A stretch of 64,000 nucleotides of DNA from positions 37,376 through 101,375 of the forward strand of contig JACAWG010000078.1 in assembly GCA_017160915.1 (NCBI GenBank). Direction: 5' to 3'. Below, piece after piece: positions 19,140 to 28,645 of the stretch (within the stretch, counting starts at the first letter, position 1; every line of letters begins with the position of its first letter). A model generated the notes under the pieces. It was not told where the DNA came from. It saw only the letters and a list, made by a program, of their open reading frames with translations, and did no database searches. Position numbers and translations under genes: made by a program. This DNA comes from Aggregatibacter actinomycetemcomitans (GTDB lineage Bacteria > Pseudomonadota > Gammaproteobacteria > Enterobacterales > Pasteurellaceae).

Positions 19140-20291
19140 TCAGAACGCGGTTTTATAAATTTCCAGAATTTCTTCCGCCGTACAATCGCGCGGGTTGCCG
19201 CCGGTACAAACGTCTTTTAGCGCATCTTGGGAAAGGGCGACCAAATCCTCTTCTTTTACGCCAATCATGTGTAATTTTTCCGGAATGCCCACATCTTTGG
19301 AAAGCTGTTTTACCGCTTCAATCGCGGCTTTGCGGTATTCGTCTTGGCTCATTTCATCTACGCCTTTGACGCCCATGGCGCGCGCGATTTCACGGAATTT
19401 TTCACCGGTTGCCGGCGCGTTAAATTCCAACACATAAGGCAATAATACGGCGTTGGCAATGCCGTGAGGGGTATCGTAATAAGCGGAAAGCGGGTGCGCC
19501 ATGCTGTGTACGATGCCTAAGCCGACGTTGGAAAATCCCATGCCCGCAACATATTGACCGAGCGCCATGCCTTCACGCCCCGCTTTGGTGTTTTCTACCG
19601 CGCCGCGTAAGTGTGTGGAAATTAAACGAATGGCTTCCAGATGTAAGGCATCGGTGAGCGCCCAGGCGGCTTTGGTGGTGTAGCCTTCAATCGCGTGAGT
19701 CAGGGCATCCATACCGGTGGCGGCGGTTAGCCCTTTCGGCATGCTAGACATCATGTCGGGATCCACCACGGCGACGACCGGCACATCATGCACATCTACA
19801 CAGACGAATTTGCGTTTATTGGCTTCGTCGGTAATCACATAGTTAATGGTGACTTCGGCGGCGGTACCGGCGGTTGTCGGTACGGCAATAATCGGCACGC
19901 ATTTATTTTTGGTCGGCGCAACGCCTTCTAAGGAAAGCACATCGGAAAATTCCGGATTGTTGATAATAATACCGATGGCTTTTGAGCTGTCTGTGGGTGA
20001 ACCGCCGCCAATGGCGATTAAATAGTCGGCGCCACTTTGTTTGAATTTTTCTACGCCTTTTTTAATCACCTCAACGCTCGGGTTCGCCTTCACTTCGTCA
20101 AAAATATCGTAGGCAAGCCCGGCTTTATCCAAAAGTGCGGTGACTTTTTCCGCCACTTTAAATTTAATCAAATCTTTGTCGGTCACTACTAGGGCTTTTT
20201 TAAAACCGCGGCTTTTGACTTCATCCACAATATGTTGAATGGCGCCTGCGCCGTGATAGCTGGTTTCATTGAGAATCATTCGATTAGCCAT
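19140..20291 (-). CDS. fucO: Lactaldehyde reductase FucO
   Basis: A 383-residue iron-dependent group III alcohol dehydrogenase that reduces L-lactaldehyde to 1,2-propanediol with NADH. The NAD loop is GGGSPTDSSKAIG. The metal ligands include the HSMAHPLSAYYDTPHG block (HxxxH plus a distal His). The start MANRMILNET at 20291 is the family start; an upstream ATG at 20342 lies within the USS hairpin and is rejected. It is the last gene of the fucose operon and disposes of the lactaldehyde made by FucA. Confidence 0.95.
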   Translation of the reverse strand: MANRMILNETSYHGAGAIQHIVDEVKSRGFKKALVVTDKDLIKFKVAEKVTALLDKAGLAYDIFDEVKANPSVEVIKKGVEKFKQSGADYLIAIGGGSPTDSSKAIGIIINNPEFSDVLSLEGVAPTKNKCVPIIAVPTTAGTAAEVTINYVITDEANKRKFVCVDVHDVPVVAVVDPDMMSSMPKGLTAATGMDALTHAIEGYTTKAAWALTDALHLEAIRLISTHLRGAVENTKAGREGMALGQYVAGMGFSNVGLGIVHSMAHPLSAYYDTPHGIANAVLLPYVLEFNAPATGEKFREIARAMGVKGVDEMSQDEYRKAAIEAVKQLSKDVGIPEKLHMIGVKEEDLVALSQDALKDVCTGGNPRDCTAEEILEIYKTAF

Positions 20292-20334
20292 AAAATATAC
20301 TCCATTATTTAAGATGAAAAATACCCTAAAAAAC

Positions 20335-20359
20335 GACCGCACTTTTTGTTAGTGCGGTC
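20335..20359 (-). terminator. USS hairpin between fucP and fucO
   Basis: GACCGCACT (20335-20343) and AGTGCGGTC (20351-20359) with a 7-base loop. It lies inside the operon, just after the fucP stop, so it may attenuate transcription into fucO. Confidence 0.65.
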
Positions 20360-20369
20360 ATGTTTTACC

Positions 20370-21659
20370 TTATTTGAGAACCTTCCAGCTTCTGAAGCCG
20401 TAGATTGCGATAACCACAAAGCAGACTAACGGCAAGATGAATGAGAAGTTGACGGCAGGCAATCCCATGACTTCGCCTTGGTCGATAATCATGCCTTGTA
20501 GCGGCGGCATTAAGGCGCCGCCCACAATCGCCATGACAAGACCGGCTGCACCAAGAGTGGATTCTTCTTTTAAGCCGTAGAGGGCGATACCGTAGATGGT
20601 CGGGAACATCAGCGACATGAAGCCGGAGGTTAAGATTAAGCAGTACAAGCCCCATACGCCGTCAATGAAAATTACCCCGAGGATACAGAAGAAACCGCCG
20701 ATAGCGAACAGCATGAGCATGAATTCGGCTTTCAGGTATTTCATTAAGCTGGTACTGATGAAGCGGCTGGTAATGAAAATCGCCATAGCGATAATGTTGA
20801 AGTTTTGTCCTTCCGCTTTGGTAAAGCCCAAGCGTTCCGCATATTGCACGATGAAGGTCCAGCACATGATTTGCACGCCCACATAGAACACTTGTGCGAT
20901 AACGCCTTCACGATATTTGGCTTTTTTCACCAAACGGGAAAAGGCTTCTTTGAATGAAATGTGGCTACCGCTTTCCTCCACTTTTACCGCCGGCATTTTA
21001 TATAACGCGATGACGATTAAGACGGCGACCACCACAAAACCCAGGGCGACATAAGGGTCACGGATTTCCGCCAGGTCGTGGGTGCGAATGCCCATTTTTT
21101 CCGCTTCGGAAAGACCGTGGAAAATTAAATTGCCCGCCGCATCCCGTTTATCGGATTCCAAGTTGGTTAACACTAATTGAGATGCCACAAACATACCGGT
21201 AATGGAGCCGAGCGGGTTAAAGGATTGGGCAAAATTCAAGCGACGGGTGGCGGTTTGCGGATCGCCCATGGCGAGAATGTACGGATTCGCCGTGGTTTCC
21301 AAAAATGCCAAACCGAACGTTAAAATGTATAGAGAAATCAAGAAGAAATTGAATACTTCATATTTTGCCGCCGGCCAGAACAGGAACGCGCCGATGGCAT
21401 ACAGCACTAAGCCCAGCATAATGCCCGCTTTATAACTGTAGCGGCTGGCGAACAGGGCGGCAGGAATCGCCATCGTGCCGTAACCGCCATAAAAGGCGAA
21501 CTGCACTAATGCCGCTTCGGAAGCCGGAATTTCCATGACGGTTTGGAATACTGCTACCATCGGATTGGTAATGTCGTTAGCAAAGCCCCACAGCGCGAAA
21601 AGGCTGGTAATTAAAATAAAGGGGACGACATATTTCTTTTCTAATACTTTGGCGCTCAT
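20370..21659 (-). CDS. fucP: L-fucose:H+ symporter FucP
   Basis: A 429-residue major facilitator transporter with about 12 membrane segments. The N terminus VPFILITSLFALWGFANDI is typical of FucP, whose conserved Asp at the helix 1 end couples protons. LETTANPYILAMGDP is the characteristic central motif. AAGGAAAAT precedes the ATG. It imports L-fucose in the inner membrane for the cytosolic enzymes encoded beside it. Confidence 0.96.
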   Translation of the reverse strand: MSAKVLEKKYVVPFILITSLFALWGFANDITNPMVAVFQTVMEIPASEAALVQFAFYGGYGTMAIPAALFASRYSYKAGIMLGLVLYAIGAFLFWPAAKYEVFNFFLISLYILTFGLAFLETTANPYILAMGDPQTATRRLNFAQSFNPLGSITGMFVASQLVLTNLESDKRDAAGNLIFHGLSEAEKMGIRTHDLAEIRDPYVALGFVVVAVLIVIALYKMPAVKVEESGSHISFKEAFSRLVKKAKYREGVIAQVFYVGVQIMCWTFIVQYAERLGFTKAEGQNFNIIAMAIFITSRFISTSLMKYLKAEFMLMLFAIGGFFCILGVIFIDGVWGLYCLILTSGFMSLMFPTIYGIALYGLKEESTLGAAGLVMAIVGGALMPPLQGMIIDQGEVMGLPAVNFSFILPLVCFVVIAIYGFRSWKVLK

Positions 21660-21703
21660 AATATTTTCCTTGTTTGACCGGTGTATGTAACCTGTTTTAT
21701 GAA

Positions 21704-22351
21704 CTATTCTTCAATGCGTAATCCATAAGTGTGGAATTTGCCTAATACGACTTGCATTTGTTCTTTGCTGAGTAGCGGAATTTCTAAGCCTGTGGCGAGC
21801 AGTTTTAAATACCACGAGGCAAGCACTTCCACCTCCTGCGCCAACCATAAGGCTTTGTCCAGGTTTTCGCCGCAGGCGATTAAACCGTGGTGCGCCAGCA
21901 AAATGGCTTTACTTTCTTTAATGCCTTCGCCCACATAAGAGGCTAATTCGTGCGTACCGAAAGTGGCATAAGGCACGCAAGGAATATGATCGGTGCCACC
22001 CACCGCCACCATGTAATGAATCGCCGGAATCGGTTTTTCCAAAATGGATAAACCGGCGCAGTTAATGGAATGGTTGTGCACCACCGCATTGGCTTCCGGA
22101 CGGGCGTGATACACCGCCAAATGGAATTGCCATTCGCTGGAAGGCAGTTTGTTTTCTTCATGTTTCCCCTTGCCGTCCACATACACAATATTTTCCGGTT
22201 TCATGATGTGATAAGGCATGCCTGTCGGGGTAATCAGCATACCGTCTTTATAACGCACACTCACATTTCCCGCCGTTCCCTGGTTTAAACCCAATCGGGT
22301 CATTTCAAGACAGGTATCGATAATTTTTTGTGCAAGTTCTTTTCTGTTCAT
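21704..22351 (-). CDS. fucA: L-fuculose-1-phosphate aldolase
   Basis: A 215-residue class II aldolase that splits L-fuculose-1-phosphate into dihydroxyacetone phosphate and L-lactaldehyde. Zinc-binding histidines are visible in VVHNHSINCAGLS and LLAHHGLIACG; the catalytic Glu lies in PSSEWQFHLAVY. The length equals the E. coli enzyme. Confidence 0.97.
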   Translation of the reverse strand: MNRKELAQKIIDTCLEMTRLGLNQGTAGNVSVRYKDGMLITPTGMPYHIMKPENIVYVDGKGKHEENKLPSSEWQFHLAVYHARPEANAVVHNHSINCAGLSILEKPIPAIHYMVAVGGTDHIPCVPYATFGTHELASYVGEGIKESKAILLAHHGLIACGENLDKALWLAQEVEVLASWYLKLLATGLEIPLLSKEQMQVVLGKFHTYGLRIEE

Positions 22352-22371
22352 TTTTCAGTACCTCTAAGTTG

Positions 22372-22806
22372 TTATAAAACGGGTGTAACCCCTTTTTTAA
22401 TAATAATGTTGCCGTATTTGGCGGTTTCTCCGCTGATAACCACGGCATAAGCCTGTTTGGCGCGATCGTAAAACGCGAAGCGTTCGATGCGTGTCAATTT
22501 AGGCGCAGAACCGACCGCACTTTTAATTGCATCCAGGTAGTTTTTTTCCACCGTAGGATCGAGCGAATCCCCCGGCACCGCTTCCATCATGATCAACGGC
22601 GCATCCACATAAGCGTCGAATTCAAATAAGGGTGCAATGCCTTCAAGTAAGGTGGCAACGGAAATCCCGTCGGCGCGGATAACCTTGGAATGCAGTGAAT
22701 GTGCCGGAAAATGGGCATCGGATAACACAATTTCATCACCGTGCCCCATTTCAGCAAGGGTTTTGAGTAGTTCCGGGGAGATTGCGGGGTGAATGCCTTT
22801 TAACAT
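22372..22806 (-). CDS. fucU: L-fucose mutarotase
   Basis: A 144-residue RbsD/FucU-type protein that interconverts alpha and beta anomers of L-fucose to feed the isomerase. The start [14 protein letters not shown] at 22806 and the motif [17 protein letters not shown] are standard. The longer frame from 22887 runs through the palindromic repeat and is rejected. Confidence 0.96.
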   Translation of the reverse strand: MLKGIHPAISPELLKTLAEMGHGDEIVLSDAHFPAHSLHSKVIRADGISVATLLEGIAPLFEFDAYVDAPLIMMEAVPGDSLDPTVEKNYLDAIKSAVGSAPKLTRIERFAFYDRAKQAYAVVISGETAKYGNIIIKKGVTPVL

Positions 22807-22832
22807 GTTGTTTCTCCTATCATATTGTTTTT

Positions 22833-22902
22833 GTAGGGGCGGGTCCTGTGCCCGCCCATAATGCATCAATTCTTTTTGGGCAGGCACAGGACCCGCCCCT
22901 AC
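22833..22902. repeat. 70-bp palindromic GTAGGGGCGGG repeat inside the fuc operon
   Basis: Arms 22833-22858 and 22877-22902 are 26-base reverse complements with one mismatch, beginning GTAGGGGCGGGTCCTG. The AT-rich loop is 18 bases. It sits between fucK and fucU and could form a very stable RNA hairpin. It shares its design with 9884-9944. Confidence 0.75.
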
Positions 22903-22905
22903 AGA

Positions 22906-24324
22906 TCATTTCGACGGATAAATACGTTTACGTTGCGGCTGCATGGCTTTTTGCGCTTCATCCGGGCTGCTATATACGCCAATGCCGGCAAAAGTGAACA
23001 TTGCCGCACCTAATACGGTACTTTCAGCGACATCCACCACATCAATCGGTAAACCTAAAACATCGGCGCGGATTTGGTTCCACAATGGATTTTTTGAACC
23101 GCCGCCGACGCAAAGCAGGCTTTCCGCTTTGAAATGGCTGACTTGTTGTAATACGTCTAAGCCTTGTTTAAGTTGGTTTGCCATGTAATACAAGGCGGCG
23201 CGATAAATTTCGCCGCGGGTGGAGAACATGGAAAGTCCGGCAATGTTGCCTTGTCCGAGTTGGCTAAAAACGCCTTGAAAATCGACCGCACTTTTTGTGC
23301 CGCTTTCACCTGCCGCCGTGCCTTCTTGAATCATGGTGGCATAGTATTTATCGGTGCCCGCCACATCGGCGAACAGCAATTTGCCGAGCCATTCCATAAT
23401 GCCGGAGCCGACCCATTGCACGGCAGGATTAAAGCCATTCGGTTGTGCGTCAAATTCGGTGGTTAAGCCTTGCGGAACAAATTCAAATCGCGGTTCGGCG
23501 CGTTCCGTACGTGCCATCAGGATTTCCCAGGTGCCGGAGCTTAACACCGGTTGGTTCAACCCCGCGCCGGAGCCGAACACCGCAAATTGGGTGTCGTGCC
23601 CGCAAGAAATCACCGGAATGCGGTTTAAGCCCCAACGTTCGGCAAGGGCGGCGGTTAATTCGCCCACTTTTTCGCCGGCATTACGCATCGGTGGGAAATG
23701 ATCTTTGGTTAAACCAAGTAATTTAAGAATCTCCTCGTCCCAATCGCCGGTGGCAAGGTTCGTCATCATGGACGTGCCCGCCATGGTGCGATCGGTGGTG
23801 AATTCGCCGGTTAAACGTTGGGTCAACATGGAAGAAATGAACACGAATTTGTCCATTTTTTGGAAAATTTCCGGTTGGTGTTCTTTCAACCAAAGCAGTT
23901 TGAATAAGGTATTGAAGCTGTATTGTCCGATACCGTTACGTTGATAAAGGGCTTTTATGTCCAGCAACTGCGGCAGTTTTTCCATCACCGGAACGGTGCG
24001 CGGGCATTTCCATGAGATGATCGGGTAAAGTTGTTGCCCGTTTTTGTCGAATGGCGCGCCGTCCACCCCGAAAGTGGTAACGGAAATACCGACGATGTCT
24101 TTTAAATCAATATGTTGCTGTTTTAATTGATTGATGGTGTGATCGGCACAATCGCCTAATTTTTGCCAGATTTCCGCGAAATCCCAAATATGATAGTCGG
24201 CGGATTCAGCGCCGGATTGGGTGTTGTTGGCAATGTGATGGGACGCTACGATTTTGCCTTTGTCGCTCATGGCGATGGTACGTAAATTGGTCGCGCCGCA
24301 ATCAAAAATCAGTACGATGGACAT
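22906..24324 (-). CDS. fucK: L-fuculokinase
   Basis: A 472-residue FGGY-family sugar kinase that phosphorylates L-fuculose to L-fuculose-1-phosphate. The N-terminal phosphate loop is FDCGATNLR. The central ATPase motifs are SCGHDTQFAVFGSG and the FGGY-type GGGSKNPLWNQ; both are intact. It is bracketed by palindromic repeats on both sides. No unusual truncation is seen. Confidence 0.96.
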   Translation of the reverse strand: MSIVLIFDCGATNLRTIAMSDKGKIVASHHIANNTQSGAESADYHIWDFAEIWQKLGDCADHTINQLKQQHIDLKDIVGISVTTFGVDGAPFDKNGQQLYPIISWKCPRTVPVMEKLPQLLDIKALYQRNGIGQYSFNTLFKLLWLKEHQPEIFQKMDKFVFISSMLTQRLTGEFTTDRTMAGTSMMTNLATGDWDEEILKLLGLTKDHFPPMRNAGEKVGELTAALAERWGLNRIPVISCGHDTQFAVFGSGAGLNQPVLSSGTWEILMARTERAEPRFEFVPQGLTTEFDAQPNGFNPAVQWVGSGIMEWLGKLLFADVAGTDKYYATMIQEGTAAGESGTKSAVDFQGVFSQLGQGNIAGLSMFSTRGEIYRAALYYMANQLKQGLDVLQQVSHFKAESLLCVGGGSKNPLWNQIRADVLGLPIDVVDVAESTVLGAAMFTFAGIGVYSSPDEAQKAMQPQRKRIYPSK

Positions 24325-24349
24325 AAAAGCTCTCCCTAAGATTTGGAAG

Positions 24350-24391
24350 AAAGTGCGGTTGAAAAAACAAATGGATTTTTAACCGCACTTT
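24350..24391 (-). terminator. USS hairpin between fucI and fucK
   Basis: AAAGTGCGGTT (24350-24360) and AACCGCACTTT (24381-24391) with a 20-base loop containing A- and T-runs. It lies inside the operon and could reduce read-through into fucK. Confidence 0.6.
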
Positions 24392-24430
24392 TGTTGTGTT
24401 ACTTGTTGAATGGTTAAGGGGCTGAATTTT

Positions 24431-24500
24431 CCTCTCGCCCTCTCTCTCCGAAAATCCTACGGACTTTCTCCACCCTCGCCCATTTACGGGCGAGGGGAGG
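24431..24500. repeat. Palindromic intergenic repeat between fucI and fucK
   Basis: A non-coding C/T-rich block contains CCTCGCCC-ATTTAC-GGGCGAGG (24474-24495), and to its left a CCG/CGG pair around AAAATCCTA. Related C-rich tracts (CTCTCGCCCTC) repeat within it. It looks like an interspersed repeat; copy number is unknown. Confidence 0.5.
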
Positions 24501-24514
24501 TGCGGAGTGAAATA

Positions 24515-26281
24515 TTATTTATAAAGCGGTCCGAAGTTTTTGCAGGCGCGGTAATCCTGACCTTCTTTGTCCTGACCGAAACCATTCCAGGAGCTTGGGC
24601 GGAACACTTTGCCGTCTTCCACATTGTGCATACAAACCGGAATGCGCAACATGGAGGCAAGGGTGATGAGATCCGCGCCAATGTGTCCGTAAGTCGCGAC
24701 GCAGTGATTGGCGCCCCAGTTCGCCATCACGGAATACACATCGGTAAACGCGCCTTTGCCGGTTAAGCGAGGCGTAAACCATGTCGTCGGCCAGGTTTCG
24801 TTGGTGCGATGGTCAAGCGCATCATTGACTTCTTTCGGTAAATCAATAGACCAACCTTCAGCAATTTGGAGCACAGGGCCTAATCCTTTGATCAGGTTAA
24901 TACGGTGCATGGTGAACGGCATACCGCCTTTGGTTAAGAATTGGGAAGATAAACCGCCCCCACGGAAGTATTCGTGTACCGCAGGACACCAGCGGGTGTG
25001 TTCCAGGCAACGTTTGCCGTCTTCTTCTGTTACTTCCCATGCCGGTTTGATGGTCGGGTTGCCGTTGGCATCTTTATGTTGACCTGTGCCGTCAAGGGCG
25101 GCGGAACCGGAGTTAATTAAATGCAGGAAGCCTTGCTCCGGACGGAAACCGGTGACGCGTTCTACGGAATCCGGGCTCCAGTAAGTGCGCACATCGGCAA
25201 AAATTTGTGCCTGACCGGTGAGTTGATTCGCAAGCAACATACAAACGGCGTTCAAACTGTCGTTTTCGGTAGCAAGAATGTACGGAGGACGCACGCCGTT
25301 CCAGTCATAAGTGGAATTCAACATGGCTTCCATAAAGTCGCCGTTCGGTAAATGGTCGGTCCAATGGCGTTGACCTTGGAAACCGGCGGCAATGGCGTTA
25401 TGACCGAGGGCTTCTTCACCGAAGTTTAATTTCGCCAATTTCGGATTACCCACCATTAAGTCGCGGGTGATGATGGTCATTTTCACCACATTTTCCCAAA
25501 GTTCCGCACGTTCTTCAGGTGTACGTTGATTTTCCGGGCTGTTTACGTCAATGCCGTCTTTGCAATATTGTTTTACCCAGGAAATGGCTAAATCCACTTC
25601 TTCTTGGTCGTAGATTTTGCGATCCAAACGGCGTTTGATTTCGGTCATGTCCACATATTCGTTACGCATACCTAGGTATTCCTGGAAGAATTGTTGGTTC
25701 ACGATGGAGCCAGCGATACCCATGGAAACGGAGCCGATGGACAAATAAGATTTACCGCGAACGGTTGCCACCGCAAGACCGGCGCGGGCGAAGCGGAGCA
25801 ATTTTTCTTTTACGTCGGCAGGAATGCTGGTGTCGTCCGCTTCTTGTACTTCCGTGCCATAAATGGAGAATGCCGGCAAACCTAATTGAGAATGTCCCGC
25901 AAGGGCGGCGGCAAGATAAACGGCGCCCGGACGTTCGGTGCCGTTAAAGCCCCAAATGGCTTTCGGCATATGCGGATCCATGTCGATGGTTTCGGAGCCG
26001 TAACACCAGCAAGGGGTGACGGTAATGGTTAAGCCGACATTTTCGCGTTTGAATTTGTCGGCGCAAGCGGCGGCTTCGGCAACACCGCCGATACAGGTAT
26101 CGGCAATCACGCATTCCACAAAAGAACCGTCCGTATGGCGGATGTGTGTTTGTAATAATTCTGCGACGGATTTCGCCATACGCATGGTTTGATCTTCTAA
26201 TGATTCGCGTACGCCCATGCGACGACCGTCAATGGTTGGGCGAATACCGATTTTGACCGGAGTTGATTTGAATTGACTCAT
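24515..26281 (-). CDS. fucI: L-fucose isomerase
   Basis: A 588-residue Mn-dependent aldose-ketose isomerase that converts L-fucose to L-fuculose. The N terminus [20 protein letters not shown] and the C-terminal [19 protein letters not shown] carry family motifs. The length is close to the E. coli enzyme. It is the first structural gene after the regulatory gap. Confidence 0.97.
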   Translation of the reverse strand: MSQFKSTPVKIGIRPTIDGRRMGVRESLEDQTMRMAKSVAELLQTHIRHTDGSFVECVIADTCIGGVAEAAACADKFKRENVGLTITVTPCWCYGSETIDMDPHMPKAIWGFNGTERPGAVYLAAALAGHSQLGLPAFSIYGTEVQEADDTSIPADVKEKLLRFARAGLAVATVRGKSYLSIGSVSMGIAGSIVNQQFFQEYLGMRNEYVDMTEIKRRLDRKIYDQEEVDLAISWVKQYCKDGIDVNSPENQRTPEERAELWENVVKMTIITRDLMVGNPKLAKLNFGEEALGHNAIAAGFQGQRHWTDHLPNGDFMEAMLNSTYDWNGVRPPYILATENDSLNAVCMLLANQLTGQAQIFADVRTYWSPDSVERVTGFRPEQGFLHLINSGSAALDGTGQHKDANGNPTIKPAWEVTEEDGKRCLEHTRWCPAVHEYFRGGGLSSQFLTKGGMPFTMHRINLIKGLGPVLQIAEGWSIDLPKEVNDALDHRTNETWPTTWFTPRLTGKGAFTDVYSVMANWGANHCVATYGHIGADLITLASMLRIPVCMHNVEDGKVFRPSSWNGFGQDKEGQDYRACKNFGPLYK

Positions 26282-26401
26282 TTTTTAACCTCTTTAGTGA
26301 ATTAAAAATAAAGTACAGCTAACATGGATAAACCTTGCTTAACGTTATTTTTCATGAAAAAAAGAGATTCACATACAAATTCTGTATCTTTGTGCGAAAA
26401 G

Positions 26402-26486
26402 CGTGAATGAGATCACAAAAAACGGGCAAAATATTGTGGAAAAAATGACCGAATTACTATTTTTATCTCTAAAACGGGCAAAACGG
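26402..26486 (-). promoter_or_regulatory. CRP site and repeated FucR-operator candidates upstream of fucI
   Basis: CGTGA-ATGAGA-TCACA (26402-26417) matches the CRP consensus at all but one core base. AAAACGGGCAAAA occurs at 26418-26430 and again at 26471-26483, and CGGTCAAAACGGG recurs upstream of fucR at 27264-27276. The shared AAAACGGG core is a plausible DeoR-type FucR operator. Catabolite control plus FucR induction of the operon is the inference. Confidence 0.6.
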
Positions 26487-26498
26487 TCATTTTTTTAA

Positions 26499-27248
26499 TC
26501 ATATAGTGATGAGCACATTATGTTCTTGGCAATAATGTTGCAATTCTTCGGAAGGGAGTTGATCGATAAATAAGATGTCGATTTGCTCCAGTTCGGCGAG
26601 CATAATCAGATTTTTACGTTGCAGCTTGGAATAATCCGCCAATAAAAATTTCTTCTCACAGGCATCCATGATTTTTCGTTTAACGGAAGCGTTGAGTTCA
26701 TTGGATTCCCAAATATTTCCTTCATTATCAATGCCATTGCAGGAAAAAATACCGATGTCGATATGCAGGCGTTTTAATAATTGCTCCGACAGCGGACCAT
26801 AAAACGCGTCATATTTTGCTGAATACACGCCGCCGGTGGCGATGGTCGTCACATTGGTTTTGTTCATCAAGGCGGTAATGTTGTGCATGGAATTGGTCAC
26901 CACGGTACAAGGCAGGTTCGGCAGCATTTGTGCGAAGTGCCAGCTGGTGGAACTGGCATCTAAACCGATGACGGCGCCTTCGAAAATATATTCCAAGGCA
27001 TTTTGCGCAATGGATTTCTTGGCGTCGGCATTGGCTTTTTGCCGATATTGAAATGAACTGCCTAAATCATTGGTGTTACAGCTGACGGCTGCACCATGAA
27101 TTCGGTGTAATAATCCTTTATTTTCCAGCGCGGTTAAATCCCGTCGAACGGTTTCGACGGCAACAGAAAGCGTTTCGGCTAACTCAACAACACTTAACTT
27201 CCCTTTTTGATTGACAAGTTGCAGGATTAGTTGGTCTCTTTTTTGCAT
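26499..27248 (-). CDS. fucR: DeoR-family L-fucose operon regulator
   Basis: A 249-residue DeoR protein. The N-terminal helix-turn-helix spans about residues 18-55 (KLSVVELAETLSVAVETVRRD), followed by a sugar-phosphate sensor domain (DASSTSWHFAQML, IATGGVYSAKYDAF). The likely inducer is L-fuculose-1-phosphate. It lies upstream of fucI on the same strand with a 217-base regulatory gap. Operator-like AAAACGGG sequences occur before both genes, suggesting autoregulation. Confidence 0.93.
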   Translation of the reverse strand: MQKRDQLILQLVNQKGKLSVVELAETLSVAVETVRRDLTALENKGLLHRIHGAAVSCNTNDLGSSFQYRQKANADAKKSIAQNALEYIFEGAVIGLDASSTSWHFAQMLPNLPCTVVTNSMHNITALMNKTNVTTIATGGVYSAKYDAFYGPLSEQLLKRLHIDIGIFSCNGIDNEGNIWESNELNASVKRKIMDACEKKFLLADYSKLQRKNLIMLAELEQIDILFIDQLPSEELQHYCQEHNVLITI

Positions 27249-27327
27249 AATAATAGGTTCAATCGGTCAAAACGGGTTTTGTGAATATAATAGAGCTTTT
27301 TTATTGCATAATTCAAATGTTCTTAAC

Positions 27328-27395
27328 AAAAAGTGCGGTCGGTTTTCCATGTGTTTTTCATATTGAAAAACAAGCTGAAAATCCACCGCACTTTT
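27328..27395. terminator. Double extended-USS terminator after potD
   Basis: Two complete extended uptake signals face each other. Each consists of AAAGTGCGGT, a TTTTC module and a GTTTTTCA module. Their GTTTTTCA modules (27353-27360 and 27364-27371) form an inner hairpin around TAT. The whole is a nested inverted repeat with T-rich sides, placed between potD and fucR. Confidence 0.75.
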
Positions 27396-27404
27396 GCCTT
27401 AAAA

Positions 27405-28451
27405 CTAATTGGTTTTCAACTTATTCCAATATTTTTCATAAATATCAATGGCGTTGCCCACATCGCCTTGAATAATGCCTTTTTCCACCTGTTCTTCCGG
27501 CGGGAATAAGGTCGGGTTGTTTGCCATTTCAGGCGAGATCAAGGCTTTTATGCCGTTGTTCGGCATGGAATAACCCAAGCGTTCCAGAACCACTTTGGCA
27601 TTTTCCGGACGCAGCAGGAAGTCGATGAATTTATAGGCGTTTTCGACGTTTTTCGCGCTTTTCGGAATGGCGTAGTTATCCATCCAGAAAATGGCGCCTT
27701 CTTTCGGATAGACGAACTGAATGTTTTCGTTTTCACGGTGTGCCATATAGGCGGAACCGTTCCAAATCATGCCCAGCGCCACTTCGCCCTGCACATAAGG
27801 CACTTCCGGCGAGTCGGAGTTAAACACGGCGACGTTCGGCAATAATTTTTCCAACCGTTCGTAAGCGGCTTTAATTTCGTCTTCGTTGGTGGTGTTCGGT
27901 GATTTTCCGTCTAACAATAACGCCACATGAAACACTTCGCGCGCATCACTGGTGAGCAACACTTTGCCTTTGTATTCCGGGTTCCATAAATCCGCCCAGC
28001 TGGTGATTTTGTTGACGTCAATATCTTCCGAGTTCACGGCGATACCGGTTAAACCGTACACATAAGGCAGGGAATAATCGTTATTCGGGTCGAAATCTTT
28101 GTGCAATAAATTGTCAGGAATTTGTTTGAAATTGCTTAACTTGCCATGATCCAATTTTTGCAGCATACCGTCTTGCGCCATTTTGTTCACATAATAGCTG
28201 GACGGGAAAACCAAGTCATAACCGGCATTGTCGGAAATCAGCTTGAGCTTGGCGTACATTTCCTCGTTGCTTTCAAAGGTGGAATAAATCACTTCAATGC
28301 CGGTTTCTTTGGTAAATTCGGCAATGAGGTTGGAAGGTACGTAGTCGGTCCAGTTATAAACGTAAAGTTTTTCTTGCGCAAAGGCGGTGGTGGAAAGGAA
28401 AGTCAGAGCGAAACAAAGGGATTTGAATGTTTTTGCAAACAAATTTTTCAA
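27405..28451 (-). CDS. potD: Spermidine/putrescine-binding periplasmic protein
   Basis: A 348-residue solute-binding protein, the usual PotD length. The start is TTG at 28451, with GGAGGACAATAAA immediately upstream; upstream in-frame ATGs at 28601 and after give an implausible leader. The signal peptide is [24 protein letters not shown], quoted here only as its features: basic start, hydrophobic core, AFA cleavage. The mature protein begins with [18 protein letters not shown], a PotD hallmark. No potABC genes are adjacent, so it is an orphan binding protein that must rely on a transporter encoded elsewhere. Confidence 0.92.
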   Translation of the reverse strand: MKNLFAKTFKSLCFALTFLSTTAFAQEKLYVYNWTDYVPSNLIAEFTKETGIEVIYSTFESNEEMYAKLKLISDNAGYDLVFPSSYYVNKMAQDGMLQKLDHGKLSNFKQIPDNLLHKDFDPNNDYSLPYVYGLTGIAVNSEDIDVNKITSWADLWNPEYKGKVLLTSDAREVFHVALLLDGKSPNTTNEDEIKAAYERLEKLLPNVAVFNSDSPEVPYVQGEVALGMIWNGSAYMAHRENENIQFVYPKEGAIFWMDNYAIPKSAKNVENAYKFIDFLLRPENAKVVLERLGYSMPNNGIKALISPEMANNPTLFPPEEQVEKGIIQGDVGNAIDIYEKYWNKLKTN

Positions 28452-28587
28452 TTTATTGTCCTCCAGCGCTAAAAATAGCGAGCGGTTAAATTTTATCAGG
28501 AAATTGAGTAAAAACTCGGCGGGCAGTATAGCAGATTTTAAACGCTTGTCCTGTAGTTTTGGGCAAATAGGATGGATTTTTGGAGAA

Positions 28588-28630
28588 TAAAGTGCGGTCA
28601 AAAAAACATTTATTTTTTCTACCGCACTTT
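28588..28630 (-). terminator. USS-pair terminator of the TonB receptor gene
   Basis: AAAGTGCGGT (28589-28598) and ACCGCACTTT (28621-28630) with an A- and T-rich loop. It lies directly after the receptor stop codon on the minus strand. Confidence 0.75.
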
Positions 28631-28645
28631 GTGTTTAATCGCTAA

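Noticed and set aside
22807-22887. Extended FucU start at 22887
   Set aside because: It would translate the palindromic repeat; the family start is at 22806.
24431-24500. Rho-independent terminator of fucI
   Set aside because: The stem is strong but no T-run follows on the minus strand; the C-rich repeats fit an interspersed element better.
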